Origin: Fusarium oxysporum f. sp. lycopersici 4287
Lineage: Eukaryota > Ascomycota > Sordariomycetes > Hypocreales > Nectriaceae
Assembly (NCBI RefSeq): GCF_000149955.1
Contig: NC_030988.1
Coordinates: 3,791,351-3,855,350 of the forward strand
Length of the DNA: 64,000 bases
Reading direction: 5' to 3'
The notes below the pieces were generated by a model. The model worked only from the letters and a program-made list of their open reading frames with translations. It did no database searches and was not told the origin of the DNA. The stretch's first letter is position 1; each line of letters begins with the position of its first letter. Of this stretch, positions 63,158 to 64,000 are shown piece by piece. The translations under genes were made by a program, and so were the position numbers.

Positions 63158-64000
63158 TCAATTCTTGTCTTGGTCGCCGGCTTGTGTCTCGCCATTCGCA
63201 TCGGCTTTGAAATCGAGCGGAGTTTCCTGGCTCGACGAGGACACTGTACCATCAGAGGCAGATCCCTTTAGCCGTCGGAGGTTTCCATGAAGCTCGAGAT
63301 TCTTGCGTTCCAACTCAGCACGCTCTTGCTCCAGTAATTGTATATGCTTGCGAGCCATTTCCAGAACTTCACCCTTGCTCACACGGCGGTCCGCGTCATT
63401 CCCCTCCGAGTCGTCAGTATCGCCATTTCCGTTGTTCGCCGCGCGAAGTTGTTCTGGTAGGACGCTGAGAAGGGATTCGAATTGGGCATTGAGACGATTT
63501 CGATACTGCTTCTCGACAAGATTGTGGGACGCGCGCGTTCGGCGTTCCTTGGGGGTATCGTTTGGCCGGGAATGACTGTTTTTCGAAGTATGAGACGCGC
63601 TTCTGAGCTTTGCTTGACGGCTAGAAGCTGTTGATGCTGCAGAAGCCATCGGCGTGGATCCAGACCCAATGCTGGCGCGGCTGTCCTGCGGCGTGAAGCT
63701 GGGACTGGCAGCGTCCGATACCGAGGGAGCGCCACCAGTATTAGCAAGGGATGTTTCGGAAGACTTTCTATTATCTCTTTTCTGTCGTCGAGATCGGGCG
63801 GTTCGCTTTTGTCGTGAGCTCGAGGTATGGTCATCTTCTTGTGCTCCGTCTGGGCCCGGCTCTGCCCAGGGCTTGCTCGCTACTGTCCCTAGAGAAAATT
63901 CGTCTGATTGTTGTCGGTAGGCTGTTGTTCGGTTATAATCGGAGGCAGTTTGAACATTTTGAGACAGGTCTGACGTGGGAAGACCACCATATGTTGGTTG
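63158..64000 (-). CDS. bHLH transcription factor 3, partial (5' end beyond window)
   Basis: The frame is open from the right window edge to a stop at 63158, about 280 residues. A disordered Ser/Gln-rich N-terminal part (DHTSSSRQKRTARSRRQ..., SRASIGSGSTPMASAAS) precedes LRSASHTSKNSHSRPNDTPK and the bHLH: RRTRASHNLVEKQYRNRLNA, loop with ANNGNGDTDDSEGNDADRR, then VSKGEVLEMARKHIQLLEQE running into a zipper-like helix (RAELERKNLELHGNL). The His-Glu-Arg E-box contacts are intact. Compared with paralogues 1 and 2 this is the best preserved and probably the functional family member. Any internal ATG such as 63649 is not needed as the start because the frame continues upstream. Confidence 0.85.
   Translation of the reverse strand, partial: QPTYGGLPTSDLSQNVQTASDYNRTTAYRQQSDEFSLGTVASKPWAEPGPDGAQEDDHTSSSRQKRTARSRRQKRDNRKSSETSLANTGGAPSVSDAASPSFTPQDSRASIGSGSTPMASAASTASSRQAKLRSASHTSKNSHSRPNDTPKERRTRASHNLVEKQYRNRLNAQFESLLSVLPEQLRAANNGNGDTDDSEGNDADRRVSKGEVLEMARKHIQLLEQERAELERKNLELHGNLRRLKGSASDGTVSSSSQETPLDFKADANGETQAGDQDKN

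Noticed and set aside
1..64000. tRNA, rRNA genes, telomeric repeats, CRISPR arrays
   Set aside because: None recognised by eye. A tRNA scan and covariance search would be decisive; I cannot run them.

Overview
The window reads as a transposon-dense, gene-poor accessory stretch of a filamentous ascomycete genome. Evidence: introns of 50-150 bases with GTRNGT donors and CTAAC-like branch sites, an FlbA-type DEP+RGS protein, fungal bHLH, bZIP and RING-H2 regulators, a DOMON-cytochrome b561 protein, and fungal-type hAT, Fot1/pogo, piggyBac-like, Tc1, MULE, Tad-like LINE and Ty1/copia sequences. The gene set leans toward Eurotiomycetes, but that placement is inference.

Layout. 0-0.5 kb: end of a membrane protein entering from the left. 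1-5 kb: piggyBac relic and a broken hAT transposase. 5-11 kb: a pyruvate metabolism pair, a bacterial-type PEP synthase with one frameshift (5.1-7.3 kb, +) and an L-lactate dehydrogenase (9.7-10.75 kb, -), converging on an intact Fot1/pogo transposon; a 674-bp non-autonomous hAT-like element lies just upstream of the dehydrogenase. 12-13.5 kb: a small secreted six-cysteine protein and a two-repeat conserved protein. 14.2-17.9 kb: hAT element abutting a RING-H2 gene. 18.4-19.7 kb: truncated bHLH gene and a copia 3' end with LTR. 20-24 kb: internally deleted hAT and piggyBac relics. 24-36 kb: bZIP gene A, solo LTR, second RING-H2 gene, hAT relic, Tc1 relic, bHLH gene 2. 37.4-41.7 kb: Fot1 scrap, FlbA-like RGS gene, MULE and LINE relics. 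41.7-50 kb: truncated bZIP C, bZIP B, a hAT cut by a solo LTR, a DJ-1/PfpI pseudogene and an intact DOMON-b561 gene. 51-55.6 kb: near-complete Tad-like LINE. 56-57.7 kb: intact F-box-like conserved gene. 58-62.5 kb: Tc1 relic, LTR, second LINE fused to a DUF3659-like gene. 63.2-64 kb: third bHLH gene running out of the window.

How it works together. Most intact non-transposon genes are regulators (bHLH x3, bZIP x3, RING-H2 x2, RGS), several clearly duplicated and at different stages of decay. Many transposon copies carry stops explicable as C-to-T or G-to-A changes, as expected of repeat-induced point mutation, while the Fot1 copy is intact and so probably recent. The most unusual signal is in the related BED-finger hAT elements: each carries subterminal arrays of its own six-base word, TCGATT, TCCATT or TCAATT, differing only at the third base.
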